Part shown: positions 54,501 through 63,660 of the stretch, in pieces
How the letters are laid out: every line of letters starts with the position of its first letter
Position numbering within the stretch: the stretch's first letter is position 1
Source of the DNA: Telmatactis stephensoni
Lineage: Eukaryota > Cnidaria > Anthozoa > Actiniaria > Isophelliidae
Direction of reading: 5' to 3'
Assembly (NCBI GenBank): GCA_029948255.1
Contig: JALIZF010001795.1
Coordinates: 434,001-498,000 of the forward strand
Length of the DNA stretch: 64,000 bases
Made by a program: the position numbers and the translations under genes
The notes under the pieces: model-generated
The model's database searches: none
Told to the model about the DNA's origin: nothing
Seen by the model: only the letters and a program-made list of their open reading frames with translations

Positions 54501-57500
54501 TTTAAACAGCGGACAGTAGGCGAGCCGGTGTCCTCCTCCGCTACAAACGGTACATTTGCTGCTCACTTCCGTTTCCGTCACATAAGTTGAGACTGGTTTG
54601 GCGTTAATCGAAGAATTGCTGTAATTTGCAGGTTTCTTAACGAAGGTTGCGTTAGTCGACCTTTTATGGCTTGGTTCAAAGTTAGTTAGTTCTGTTGCTG
54701 TAGCACGAAGGTCCAGAAATTCGAGGAGTTTACCGTATCCCGGCACGTCTTTGTCATGCTGACAATGTTTTTGCCATTCAATCATCGTTGTGGGATCAAA
54801 TTTCGTTTCAGCAAGCGCCGTGATAAACTGATCGAAATTGAGTTGATTTAGAGCCTTAAGCGAACGTAGATTATGCTGAAATGTATCGTGTAATTGACGC
54901 AGTTCCGAGCTTGAGCCGTCCTTAAGCGATCGAGCTTGAAGTAGAGATCTAACGTGGGCGCGATGTATTATTTGCGGCCTGTCAAATCTCGCCTTTAACG
55001 CAGAAATAGCTTCTGGATACGCTTCGGCGACCGCGTCAATGCCTTGTACTGCATCTTTGGCCTTTTTAGTGATTAGAGATTTTAGAAGATACTGCATCTT
55101 TAGTTGATTGTCTAATTTCTTAGATGAGTGAATTGTGGCTTCAAATTGTTGCCAATAAGTCTTCCAATTGGTGGGTTCGCCGTCGAACTCCGGAATTTTA
55201 AGGTCAGGCAATTTGACACCCGTTCGCTCAGAATTAGTTTTCTCTAAAGCAGATTTCACTTCGTTTCGATACTTCTCTATCTCTAGCTCATGCCTTTTCT
55301 TGTCTTCCTCTTGTTTTTTAACTAACTCTTCCTTTTCTTTTTGCCGTTCGAGTTTTCTGTCGCGTCGATAGTCCCTTTTCAATTCACTTAGTTTGGCGTC
55401 GCTTGTTTTGATTTGTTCAAACAATGAATCAAATAGGTCGTTCATCTTATCACCGTCCGGGTCATCTATGTCTATAGGTTGGCTGTCTACGTCCCTCAAC
55501 AACTCCTCTAGCGACTTGTTGTAATTAGATAATTGCTGTTCAAAGCTTTGTAGATCTTCCAATTCATAATCGTCGGTAGATTTAGTAGCGTCATCTAACT
55601 TAGCGACTAAGGAATTTATGCCATCGCGTGTTCGCTTAAACTTGCTCTGAACAAATCTTCCTTGATTGCTACTGTAAACGCTTTTGGCATCGGTATCGGT
55701 AGCAGGTACCGAGACGCTGGCTTTCTGATTACCAACATTAAGGCTAATTAGGTAACGAAGTTTGATGAGGTTCGTACTTACACGTGTGTCGTGTTCGTCC
55801 AATTCCTTCAGGTCTTGTTCTAGAGTTAGTTCATCGTCGGCGACGAGAAAACTGGCTTGCTCATTGACTTCTTGGAATTGGCGATCAAGCTCACAAACTT
55901 GCTCCAAATATTGCTGTGCTGATATGAAGAAAAGTTGATCCCTTTCTTCTGTGTCATCCAGTGATGTGATCTTTTTGATGAGATTCGTGACGCGTCTTTT
56001 GAGATTCGAACGCTTGTGAATTAAGGTCGTTCTTTCCTCGGTTCCTGGCGGCATTTTTAGACCGGTATATTGAACTCTTGAGAATAATATCCGGCTCGAA
56101 GGACCATTAAATAGATGCGCTCAATTAGAAGGAACTGACTAGTAAAACAACCATTTACTGTAGACGTTAAAACCATGTGCTTTTTTATCTTCGACGAGAG
56201 ACTTAAGTAAACAAAACTATCATATTACAAACAATCATGTGCAAATAGAGTCATGTGAATATGTTAATCATGACAACGTTGTGTGACGGAAATATGGCGT
56301 GTCCACAAGTTCACCACCTAAACACATTCTTGGGATTCCATTGGTCCTCCATTAGTCCTTCAATGGATGGACCAAAAAAGACAAAAACCCTAAATGAAAA
56401 TGAAAAAGGGGGTTGCATTTTGCTGTAATTTGAATTTGAATCAGTGTATAACAAAATTCCAAATAACAGTTTAAGGGTCTGAGTTTACACCCTGAAATTA
56501 TCACAGTCTTTACATGTAACCTGCTGTCAGCCTCCTAAGTTATTAGTGGCATTTGTACTGACTTTAGTACATGGAGGTCTTCTAGTTTATTAGTACTCTG
56601 CATCTGATTTTTTATTCTCATTTACTTGACTATTATTATTACCTTTCTTTTGCTAAAGTTGCCAGTCCTTGAAGAAGAATAGGCACAACTGTTTGGTCAA
56701 GGTAAGCTCTAGTTGGTAATGACTGTAGATCAACTTTAGGTCTAGTAGGTTTATTAGCTTCTTCTTTTTCTTTCTCAATCACTTTCTACAACATCAATGC
56801 ACAATTATAATTTAAATGTATGGAAAGATGGTGTCTGGTTGCATACACATCCTATGAGAGAGAGAGAGAGACAGGAACTCACTAAAGTGAGAATGAAATT
56901 TAATAAGATTCTTCCAAATCCTAGTAAAAAGTCTTACTGTTTTAGTGTGTCACCACTTAAATGTAGATACATGCAGACAGCTCATCCTGACAAGCTTTAA
57001 TTGTGGCAATATTTTTAATTCATGAGACATAATTGTAGTAACATACCTGCAAATTATCAGTTAGACCAATTTCAGCATGCGGTGATTCTTCCATGGCCTA
57101 CAATAAAGCAATATTACAGTGTAGGTAATCCATAAATGTACTCTAAAGCCATAGAAATACAGCTGTACATTTCTGATAAAGATAGTTACACAGTTTTAAT
57201 CAATTTATTACTGAAACTTATTGGTGGTAAAAACTTCTTTTACCAATTTGTACTTTTTTCTATTATATTACACTGTCTTGTTTATAAAATATTTTCACCA
57301 TCATCATCCTTGTTCCCAAAGTTTAGTAAATAAAATATTGAATTCATACTGAAGGTCAAAATACCTTAAATCTACATGTACATATTTAGAGGAAGTTAAT
57401 TATTTTAACTATTATATATATATTTTTGTGGATAAAAATTCAAAATCAAATTTTATCATGCCAAAAATTATTAGTAAGATTGAAAAATTTCAACAACACT

Positions 57501-59101
57501 GCACTTAAATGGAGGAACATGTGAATTATTTTTTGATGCTAAAATTAATATTTATGAAGAACTTTTGAAAGGACGTACTAAACATGATAACGAGGCTAAC
57601 AAGCATGGGATGCTTGGACCTGATACATTTCTTTGTAAAAATGCTGACTTTCAAAAATTCATATCTTCATAAGTTTAAGCACAATGTTCTTGACATTTTG
57701 CAATTTAATTATTTTTGACATGACAAATTCAATTTGATTTTTTTCATTAATTGATAAATAAAATATTTAACATAGTCATTTGAATATGAGAAAGATCGAT
57801 TGAGTATCATGTACTCATTGAATGAGTGGGAGGGCCACACAGGAACATATTTGGCTCAAGGTCCATACAAATAACCTAGAGCCAAATATTTTCCCATCCA
57901 GCCCAACACAACTCAGTCAACACATACATTTGATCATATGACCCAGTTCTCAAGTTATAAAAAATATTGAGCATGGCCAGATTTTTTTAGCAGGTCAAAT
58001 GGAGAATTTCTGGTCTGCACAAGCAAAACCAACTGACCTAATAACCAGTCGAGACTTTATCTGAAGATTATATTTAGAGCTTGTGAGCAGGGCTGTATGG
58101 TCATATGACATTATGCATACTAAAACTAAGTAATAATGAAGTAGTAGTTTGCGTGTTTGTGAGAGAAAGAGAAACAGCAGACTCTAATTAGCAAAATGGT
58201 TGCTAAATGAGCCTATAGGTTAAGGCTCTGATTAAACAAGATATACGTCATTGCAAGTCTTGACTTGTGACTTGCTTGTGGTCTTGTCTGAACACTACTT
58301 GATGCAAGGCACTACAAGTTTTTCACAAAATCTTACTCAAAATGAGCTGAGAAGCAAAATAGAATTGCAGAAAAGGAAATGCTCAAAGTCCAACTTAAAA
58401 TCTGAAAAAAAAAACCTTGTGAACTTAAGCATACATGGCGACTGTTGAAATGAGACAACATCTTGCATGCCCTTGCAATCAAATTTGAGCATGTTTAAAG
58501 TGCTTTTAATTCGAGTTGCTGTTAGTGAATGCAAGTCAGATAAAATGCAACAGAAACCTTTCATTGACTTGCATTCTAGTTTTTATTTGCACTCTATCTA
58601 GAACTGTGTGTGAGAAATTAAGATTAACCAAAAATACATGCATATCTACTACACTTCAACATGTAAACAAAATTTATTTACTGTTTTGCCGAAAACATTT
58701 TGAAAGTTGACAAATAAAGCAACAAAGAAATTTGTCTTATTACAGCTGTCAAATGCAAAAGAATGTAAACATTGTCCTTCAAAGTGTAAGACAAGAATAC
58801 CTAAACATAAGGCACACCGATCCCTCTGTAAAATTTAAAATTTAAAACAGAGAGAATGATATGAAATGTTGAGACTAAAGATTAACTTAGATTACTACAA
58901 CAGAGAGGACTCAACTTAGGAAAAGTGATGTTACCTCGGGTTTATTTTGGTTATTTTCCTCTGTAGAAGGAGCTTGAGAAATCTGTTCTGGAACGCCTTC
59001 AAGAATACACAAATTCATCATGTTTTAAAACTCTAAAGCGATATAGACACGGGAGATTCAAGCGTTGTTTTCTCACTTTTCCTACCTTCACTGTCCGCCA
59101 T
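48596..59101 (-). CDS. DPY30: DPY30, complete five-exon gene
   Basis: Core subunit of SET1/MLL (COMPASS) histone H3K4 methyltransferase complexes; the dimeric Dpy-30 motif binds an ASH2L helix. Coding exons (minus strand): 59086-59101 (MADSE), 58935-58996, 57047-57097, 56643-56785 and 48596-48668. All introns are GT-AG with matching phases (1, 0, 0, 2). The product is 114 residues against 99 in human, the difference lying in the N-terminal tail. Exon 4 contains [20 protein letters not shown] and exon 5 [20 protein letters not shown], both nearly invariant in animals. No frame break anywhere, unlike the neighbouring genes. Intron 4 is about 8 kb because it holds a BEL/Pao retrotransposon in the same orientation, a foldback MITE and a tRNA-derived SINE. 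The first ATG lies in CAACATGGCGG. Introns 2 and 3 contain nothing recognisable. Confidence 0.96.
49133..49330 (+). mobile_element. tRNA-derived SINE
   Basis: A box TGGTCGAGTGG (49144-49154) and B box GAGTTCAAGTCCC (49187-49199) at pol III spacing, followed by a non-tRNA body including GCTGAATTTGTTCTGGGCA. The head lacks a convincing acceptor-stem partner, so a SINE is preferred over a functional tRNA gene. Lies in DPY30 intron 4, antisense to the gene. Confidence 0.65.
49979..50172 (-). repeat. 3' LTR of the BEL/Pao element
   Basis: 194 bp; on the minus strand it starts TGGACACGCC and ends GCGCATCTA. It matches the 5' LTR at 193 of 194 positions, the difference being in CAATC(C/A)TGTGC. Confidence 0.95.
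50173..50181 (-). other. polypurine tract
   Basis: GGCGGGAAA directly abuts the 3' LTR on the element's strand; this is the expected plus-strand primer site. Confidence 0.7.
50289..56054 (-). CDS. BEL/Pao Gag-Pol polyprotein, 1,921 residues
   Basis: One frame without interruption. Order: charged coiled-coil Gag region (about 1-280); DUF1759 Pao-type Gag (about 283-435); three zinc knuckles (C501-C514, C535-C548, and a CCHH variant from C554); DUF1758-type aspartic protease with LLDPAS (D639); reverse transcriptase with YVDD at 1051-1054 and an upstream palm Asp at 975; RNase H with D1233, E1277, D1307 and D1353; integrase with HHCC zinc site (H1548, H1553, C1583, C1586) and D1618, D1684, E1738; a C-terminal DUF5641-like domain (about 1815-1915). 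All catalytic residues are present. The protease has Ala where most aspartic proteases have Gly (DPA instead of DSG/DTG). The start at 56054 lies just inside the primer-binding site. Single-ORF Gag-Pol is normal for BEL/Pao. Confidence 0.96.
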   Translation of the reverse strand: MPPGTEERTTLIHKRSNLKRRVTNLIKKITSLDDTEERDQLFFISAQQYLEQVCELDRQFQEVNEQASFLVADDELTLEQDLKELDEHDTRVSTNLIKLRYLISLNVGNQKASVSVPATDTDAKSVYSSNQGRFVQSKFKRTRDGINSLVAKLDDATKSTDDYELEDLQSFEQQLSNYNKSLEELLRDVDSQPIDIDDPDGDKMNDLFDSLFEQIKTSDAKLSELKRDYRRDRKLERQKEKEELVKKQEEDKKRHELEIEKYRNEVKSALEKTNSERTGVKLPDLKIPEFDGEPTNWKTYWQQFEATIHSSKKLDNQLKMQYLLKSLITKKAKDAVQGIDAVAEAYPEAISALKARFDRPQIIHRAHVRSLLQARSLKDGSSSELRQLHDTFQHNLRSLKALNQLNFDQFITALAETKFDPTTMIEWQKHCQHDKDVPGYGKLLEFLDLRATATELTNFEPSHKRSTNATFVKKPANYSNSSINAKPVSTYVTETEVSSKCTVCSGGGHRLAYCPLFKKKNSAERRSIVNSQRACFNCLRNGHAVKDCPSEHRCRTCNQQHHTLLHVDTPVSSVPTPDLQAALAGISKPSNSASNASASTATSYVVVPDSPTNTALMMTAEVVLSGPEGIQTNARALLDPASSASFVTERIAQQLRLPRQRQNIAINGIGGVQCPNVNNTTVKVDIKSPQDSIINVSAIVLPSLTKHLPSTSIPVTDWPHLSSLKLADPQFNVSRPIDMLIGVDVYQDIIKTGVILGPRNTPSAQETIFGWVLFGNTTTDAQLPRAINTFHTVAETPTCEQLLHKFWSLEEVPNSTNPLSLKDQATIKHFNETVSRDSKTGRYEVRLPIKRNAPILGQSRPQALRRFLSLERRLHRSDQFKHYSKVVNEYFTSQHAELVPDSELNKPSSKSFYLAHHAVHKDSASTPLRVVFDGSMKSSTGASINDLLVVGPTVHPSLNDVLLRFRLHPYAMTTDVSKMYRAVGLHEDDRDFHRFLWRNSPDEPVKDYRMNRVTFGIASSAFLATNAMQHLANLHEQELPLASSAVRESFYVDDGLFSVPTENEAVELHRQLQTLFDNGAFKLHKWNSNSKEVLASLSPEVRSQEHDSVIGDSEDFVKTLGMEYNTSQDVFKFTASTPAIDDSALTKRLMLSDSSKIFDPLGLISCVTITVKIYFQKLWEKDIHWDDPLPAQLQRDWLTWRKGLPLISTLRIPRCYTALDVSVASRQLIGFSDASEKAYCGVVYLRSVDTAGGVHLSIVTAKTKVAPLKKVSLPRLELCGALMLARLLKHCQEILKVPAFDIRAFTDSTIVLYWIHGSSQCFKTFEANRIAEIQQLVPPEFWNHVSGTDNPSDAGSRGVLPQDILDHKLWWQGPTWLKHEEHTWPQRNPKPTLESLVGSGVDIDILQHKKGVDVNTHAVNTAPIIIDPERFSNYHRLLRVTSLVFRVVKRKNLFKSVPLTTQELHHAENYLIKEAQHKSFSRAIELLKTSKQLLKGDNLSPLNPFLDSDGILRVGGRLSQSDLNYQARHPIILHGKDHLATLIIEQEHRRLCHAGPKLTLGSLQERYHIIGARRIVRQHTRSCRTCRRTAPKTASQLMGQVPEARVCPTFVNERVSVDYAGPLTIKSGNKRRPIYINAYAAIFVCMETKACHIELVSDLTADAFLAALRRFVSRRGKPKEMWSDNGTQFTRTNKDLKELYEALKQDVLQNKVSDWCSTQSIQWHFSPPTGPHHGSVWENGVKSCKFHLKRIVGNNKLTFEELSTTLSQIEACMNSRPIATSVDSNDDDGISPLTPGHFLIGRPMEMLPSPPDARISTTSPLKRWRLCQTLIHHFWRRWSLEYLNGLQRMSKWKSPQRNLRVGDIVLIKDNRTNPGQWPLAKITEVHPGPDSNVRVVTVQNSKGTYVRPIVKLCILLPVEEQ
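56089..56106 (-). other. tRNA primer-binding site (tRNA-Tyr)
   Basis: On the element's strand TGGTCCTTCGAGCCGGAT lies six bases after the 5' LTR. It is complementary to the 3' end of animal tRNA-Tyr, including CCA. The identity of the tRNA is from general knowledge of its acceptor sequence. Confidence 0.75.
56112..56305 (-). repeat. 5' LTR of the BEL/Pao element
   Basis: 194 bp, upstream with respect to the element. No TATA box is obvious by eye. Followed outward by the second CAAGT. Confidence 0.95.
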
Positions 59102-59269
59102 GTTGTCTGTTCTTTCTTTGGTTACCAAGCACAGGCACGCAATGCCTTATGGGTATACTGAATTACTTGACCAGAACTGCAGTATGGCGACTCAGACAAA
59201 CAACTACATGTAAGTTTATCGTTCAAAGCTTCGGTCTATCTCGTTCGAAATCTCCGTTTATTATATAAA

Positions 59270-59478
59270 ATGGCTGGTAAAACTGCAATGCCATCTGGAT
59301 ACGACTACAAAGTCATCAGGTACCTCCTGAACGAACTCATCATGAGTTGGTTCAGGAGGTCGTCAAATGGCTTTCTCATCACAAGATGACATATATTTGA
59401 TATGTCATCTCGTAATGAGAAAACCGGTACAGACAAAACGTGGACACCGTTTCTGTAGACGTTGTTTGGAACAGTAAC
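59270..59478 (+). pseudogene. degraded TRAF-like RING exon (copy 1)
   Basis: Starts MAGKTAMPSGYDY like copy 2, then is broken by an inserted ~90-base stretch containing a perfect-looking hairpin (ACCTCCTGAACGAACTCATC and mirror, 59320-59361). After the insertion another frame continues ICHLVMRKPVQTKRGHRFCR. The first RING cysteine and the cysteine of RCGH are lost, so zinc binding would fail. Ends at a CAG|GTAACC donor-like site. Confidence 0.7.
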
Positions 59479-59660
59479 CAAGAAGTAAGATAAGACAAGT
59501 GGGATTTGTTATTGGGATTTCACATTTACTACTGACTTATATTCTGCTCTTGAAATCTGAAAATTCTGCCTTGTAACTTAAAATTAAGATGGATGGGTAT
59601 TTATTGTTTAGTGGAAGCACAGATAATAAGTACGGTGACCTACAAGGTCACTCACAGGCT

Positions 59661-60438
59661 GACTGTCTGTGGAATTTTGTCTTGGTAGGTTTCCAGGTAG
59701 GTTTGGGGCTTCCTGTGGTCTTAGCTCTTAGTAAGGCCCCGACTGGAATACCCTGTTAGAAATGCTCTCAAAATGACTGATTTTTCAAACATCTTGGCAA
59801 ATATTGAACTCAGAAATAAAGATTAATGTTTATTTAAGTCTTCTGTGTGGTTTATTTTTCAATTTGAACCCGCTAAAGTGGGTTTTGGGATCGCTAGTTT
59901 GATGTGGTGGGTGAAGACTCCGCCGCCAACCCCGCCAACTGCCGATAGATATCGAGCCCAAAATACGCTTAAATCTCGTCGCTCGCTAAAATCCTTCTGG
60001 CATAATGTAGGAGGAATATCCCTTCATACTCCAAACGATTTTCAAGTCGACCCGATAAAATTTACTTGCCTGTAAATTTATCAGTTACCAAGCCTGTCAA
60101 TCGACTTCCCCTTCTCTCTCCCCTCGGCGTGTATAAAACAGCGCTCAAATGGGCCTCATCCCGAAAACCGCTCTAAAACGCCCCAAATAGTCCCAAAAAA
60201 CACTCAAAAACCTTCATTAACTTATTATCCTTTATTTTTGAACATTTTTCGGGTCTAACAAAAAGAGACTTTCTCAGAGGCGATTTTTAACATTCCGCTT
60301 TGAAACAAACAGATCGGCTACACAGGAAGCCCGGTACACTGAAACAAGCACAGTAAACAAACGTCAGGATGGGAAACCTGTGTGCCCACATTATGGAACT
60401 ACTGTATGGCGTGACAGAAAACTAAGATTTCGGTCTAT
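59661..60438. other. no gene between the two RING exon copies
   Basis: Contains a GGGCTTCCTGTGG motif (59706) and a CACAGGAAGCCC motif (60321). The ORF at 59845-60075 has no recognisable family. Confidence 0.35.
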
Positions 60439-60445
60439 TACTAAA

Positions 60446-60609
60446 ATGGCTGGTAAAACTGCAATGCCGTCTGGACACGACTATGAGTTCGTTCAGGAGG
60501 TAGCTGATGACTACATTTGTGTTATATGTCATCTTGTAATGAAAAAACCTGTACAGACAAGATGTGGACACCGTTTCTGTAGACGATGCTTGGAAGTAAC
60601 CAAGAAGTA
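60446..60609 (+). CDS. TRAF-like first exon with N-terminal half of a RING (copy 2)
   Basis: Encodes MAGKTAMPSGHDYEFVQEVA, then DDYICVICHLVMKKPVQTRC and GHRFCRRCLE. The first six RING ligands (C, C, C, H, C, C) are in place, with the EFV-x-EV-x-DDxxCxxC lead typical of TRAF ubiquitin ligases, which act in TNF/Toll-type signalling. The second half of the RING and the MATH domain are absent. The frame stops soon after LEVTKK, but GGAA|GTAACC could be a splice donor leading to later exons. No such exon is seen downstream in the window, so this may be an orphan exon from a duplicated gene. A longer frame opens upstream at 60380 but is not favoured. Confidence 0.6.
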
Positions 60610-60637
60610 AGATAAGACAAGTGGGATTTATTTATTC

Positions 60638-60787
60638 TCTACTTTCACATTCCCCATAATGCCCTCTGTTTTTTGGGGGTAGTTATTGTAATTCAAATGT
60701 ATTTGATTTTAATAACAACTGATTTGATTAGCATTACAATAACTACCCCCCAAAAAACAGAGGCATTATGGGGAATGTGAAAGTAGA
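60638..60787. mobile_element. 150-bp foldback MITE, absent from the sister copy
   Basis: Arms about 60638-60696 and 60730-60787 pair almost perfectly (TCTACTTTCACATTCCCC and its complement). The homologous place in copy 1 (about 59500-59520) has no such sequence, so insertion followed the duplication. Confidence 0.85.
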
Positions 60788-61020
60788 GTATATTGGGATT
60801 TCACATTTACTAACCTAGCCCTCATCCAGTTTTATATTTATCATTTCTGCCTTCCGGTTATGCTCGCAATATGTTTGTATGTTCGAGCAATGCCATATTC
60901 TGCTCTTGAAATCTGAAAATTCTGCCTTGTAACTTTAAGATCAAGATGGATGGATATTTATTATTTAGTGGAAGCACAGGTGATAAGTACGGTGGCCTAC
61001 AAGGTCACTACAAGCTACTA

Positions 61021-61489
61021 CACAAACATAAATCCACGACACCAACCAAATTCTTGGTCAGTTTACATTCGCAGATGAGTGCATGAAATCTGAAAAAAAA
61101 ACCATTGCAGCCGTACCGCGTGTTGGTGGTTTTGGCTTTCAGTTTTCAGTATAGTCCCTAACCTGAAACCCTTTGTTATTCAATTTATCAGTAATCTTTG
61201 AAGAACGATACATAACAACAATGTGAACTACTATTGTTAGTTAAATTTTCGGGATTTCATGCCAAGGATATAATATAAAAATTAGGTACTACCTAATAGC
61301 GGAGCTCCCATTAAATATAATAATAATTTTAAATACTTTGTTTTATTTTGACGTTTTTGATTCAAATGAATTGGACTTCCTGTGGTAATAGGCAAACAAA
61401 GATTGCATTTTGTTGTAAAAGTTGAAATAAAGACTATAGATCAAGCTTTATTTCTTGCCCTTCAGTCTCCTGAGAATTATAAGGCTTTC
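61021..61489. other. no gene supported
   Basis: Includes GGACTTCCTGTGG at 61374. Otherwise nothing. Confidence 0.3.
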
Positions 61490-63180
61490 AACTCAGTGAC
61501 CATAGTGATATTTATTCAGATTCAGTCAGATTTTATAATTGACTTAGTAGTAGTGGTTCATAATTCTCAGAAATCGAATGCAAAAATCCCTCAAACTGAT
61601 TTCATTCACATAAATACTGAACCTAATTCAACATCCTTCAATTAAACAATTAGACATTGCAGAAAATTATATTTAGATTTTTCTGTCTTGACAGTATTGT
61701 GGCATCTTGTTTTTTTGTATTATGTAGAGTAGAATGACACTGATAAATAGTTGTCTTTACACGAAACAAGAATTCTCTCTTCCAGGTTACACTAATCATG
61801 ACTTTAGATGAAATTGTAAAAACAACTCAAAACAACTACTACCTAAAAGCAAAGCTCCAATTTCAATTTTAATTTTTTTATGTTCTTGATTCAAATGAAT
61901 TGGGCTTCCTGTGGTAATTGACAAAGTTGAAATGAAGATTATTTAAGGTTGGTGCCTACTATTGTCCGCGCGCACTGCTTTCTGCGCATGCAAAAACACT
62001 GAATTTTTGTCGGTAAAGCAATCGTAAAAGCAAGGCCTTTTTACGACTTTTTGAAAAAATAAACTTACAGAATTAAAGGAAAACCATTTAGCCTCTCCTG
62101 TGTTTGAATGGAATTCACAGTTGATAAATAGAACCCGAGTTACAACGCCTGTTTTGACTATCATTTCTACCAGAAACGATCTGTTTTCGCCGCCATCTTG
62201 AAAATTTCCCACAATGCATTGTAATTCGCTCTACTTTCCGGGGAGGGCTAGGGAATTTTTGATCATTTTCGCGAATTCTGATCAGTTTTCGCGCGTTTAT
62301 CGGCAAATAACTTTCTAAATCGCACGGATACCCCTATTTTTTATTTTTGTAAATTGTAAAGTGGAAATTAACCTACTATTTTAAAATACTTTTATGAATT
62401 TAAAATTGAAACTTGATTGCAAAAATTGGACTTTTCATTTGGTGGTCATGAACCAAAACAGGTCTAAAACTAGTAAAAAGTCATTGAAAAAAATTGTTAT
62501 TCTGGTTTTTCATATTTTGTATGGCATTGACAAGTAAGAGAATTGTGTTGTAAACGTTTTAGTAAAAAAAGTTTGACATTTTTTCAAAATATGCGGTATT
62601 TATGATTTTTTCTTTGGGCCTCTAGAATAGGCAGATTTTGCAACATTTGATGGCGTGTAACTCATTAATATGCACGGTGACCCCCAATTTTTTCCTTGGA
62701 TTCTAGCTCCCTATGATGGGTTCTTTGATACCCATGTGGTTTTTGGCCAAAAAAATTACCTTCCCATTAGTAGGCACCAACCTTAAAAAGCATTTTTAAA
62801 ATAAGTTTTGGTTTTGGTTTGTATATTGTATGGGCTTGTATGCTCAGTGACCTTTGTTACAGTAAATTTTAATATTCAGATTCACTGTCAGATTTCATAA
62901 TTGACTTTGTAGTGGTTCATAATTTTCAGAAATAGAAAGCAAAATCTCCAAAACATTTTTTTAAATTGATACAAGTAATTAAACCTTTTCAACATCCTGA
63001 ATATTACAGAACAACATATATTGATTTGTCTGTCTTCACTATATTTGTGACATCTTGTTTTTTGTGGTTGTTGTTGTTGTTTTGTTTTGTTATTTAATGT
63101 AGAATAGAATGACACACTAGCTAGCTAGGTGAATACTTGTCTCCCACTTATATTATCTCTTCCAGATTACACTGATAATA
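61490..63180. repeat. diverged direct repeat flanking the TTAA element
   Basis: About 61490-61800 and 62848-63180 share, in order, ATTCAGATTC, TAATTGACTT, GTGGTTCATAATT, GCATCTTGTTTTTT-like, and TAGAATGACAC words. Diverged; open frames inside are not recognised. Confidence 0.55.
61947..62782. mobile_element. 836-bp non-autonomous DNA transposon with TTAA target sites
   Basis: Ends GGTTGGTGCCTACTA (61947) and its complement (62768-62782), directly flanked by TTAA on both sides (61943-61946, 62783-62786). TTAA duplications are used by piggyBac and Kolobok families; the ends resemble neither closely enough to choose. No transposase. The interior contains a CpG-bearing block CCGGGGAGGGCTAGGGAAT. 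Confidence 0.75.
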
Positions 63181-63660
63181 CAATTTAAAGTGATTATAAA
63201 AACAGCTAATTGAAATAACAAGAAAACAAGGAATTAAGCATTTTCAGTCTGTATTTAAGGCTTCACAGGGCTCACTGAGCAACTTGAGTTCATGAATAAA
63301 GGTAAAACAACTCTAGTTTGCATGGCAAAATTCCTTCTTTTTTTCCTGTCAATTGTTTCATTAAATTCCAGACCAAAACTTGAGCTGTATTTACACATTA
63401 GTGGGGTTGAAATAAGTTCAAAATCAATTTTTTTTACTAATTTTATTATTATTAGAACTAGTGCAAAAAGTTCACCGTAAAACAAAATGTCGTTGTACAT
63501 TTCATGTAAGGCTTGATCGAGTGTTTGTTTAAACTTGGCCACAGTACTGTTCAACGTGCATAAAAGTTTTTTTTAAAGTCATCAATCCCAAATAAAAGAT
63601 AAAAGATCAAATATAGGTACAAGAGACTTTTTGACATCATTTTCTGGCCAGGGTCTTTAC
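63181..63660. other. possible further exon of the gene at 63661-63784
   Basis: On the minus strand, TKFKQTL-like coding sequence (FKQTLDQALHEMYNDILFYG, about 63474-63536) looks exon-like, but its acceptor and phase do not fit the exon at 63661 without another adjustment. Reported as possible only. Confidence 0.2.

Larger units (their letters stand above)
49979..56305 (-). mobile_element. complete BEL/Pao LTR retrotransposon
   Basis: 6,327 bp with two 194-bp LTRs differing at one base, a 5-bp target duplication CAAGT (49974-49978 and 56306-56310), a primer-binding site for tRNA-Tyr, a polypurine tract and one uninterrupted polyprotein ORF. The near-identical LTRs mean a recent insertion. It lies in DPY30 intron 4 in the sense orientation. 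No envelope-like ORF. Confidence 0.97.
49749..56350. mobile_element. foldback MITE split by the BEL/Pao insertion
   Basis: 49749-49978 and 56311-56350 together form a ~270-bp palindrome-like element. GGAGGACCAATGGAATCCCA on the left pairs with the complement ending at 56350, and CTCTGAAAGAGAAAACCTCAG pairs across a ~27-base loop near 49873. The retroelement lies near one end, so the insertion is younger than the MITE. Confidence 0.85.
59250..61020 (+). repeat. segmental duplication carrying TRAF-like RING exons
   Basis: 59250-59660 and 60420-61020 share the exon, the donor region (GTAACCAAGAAGTAAGATAAG), then TTCTGCTCTTGAAATCTGAAA and GTACGGTGRCCTACAAGGTCAC in the same order. The second copy has an added MITE. 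Confidence 0.85.

Noticed and set aside
61382..61645. 87-codon plus-strand ORF
   Set aside because: Lies in a diverged duplicated block whose other copy does not preserve the frame.
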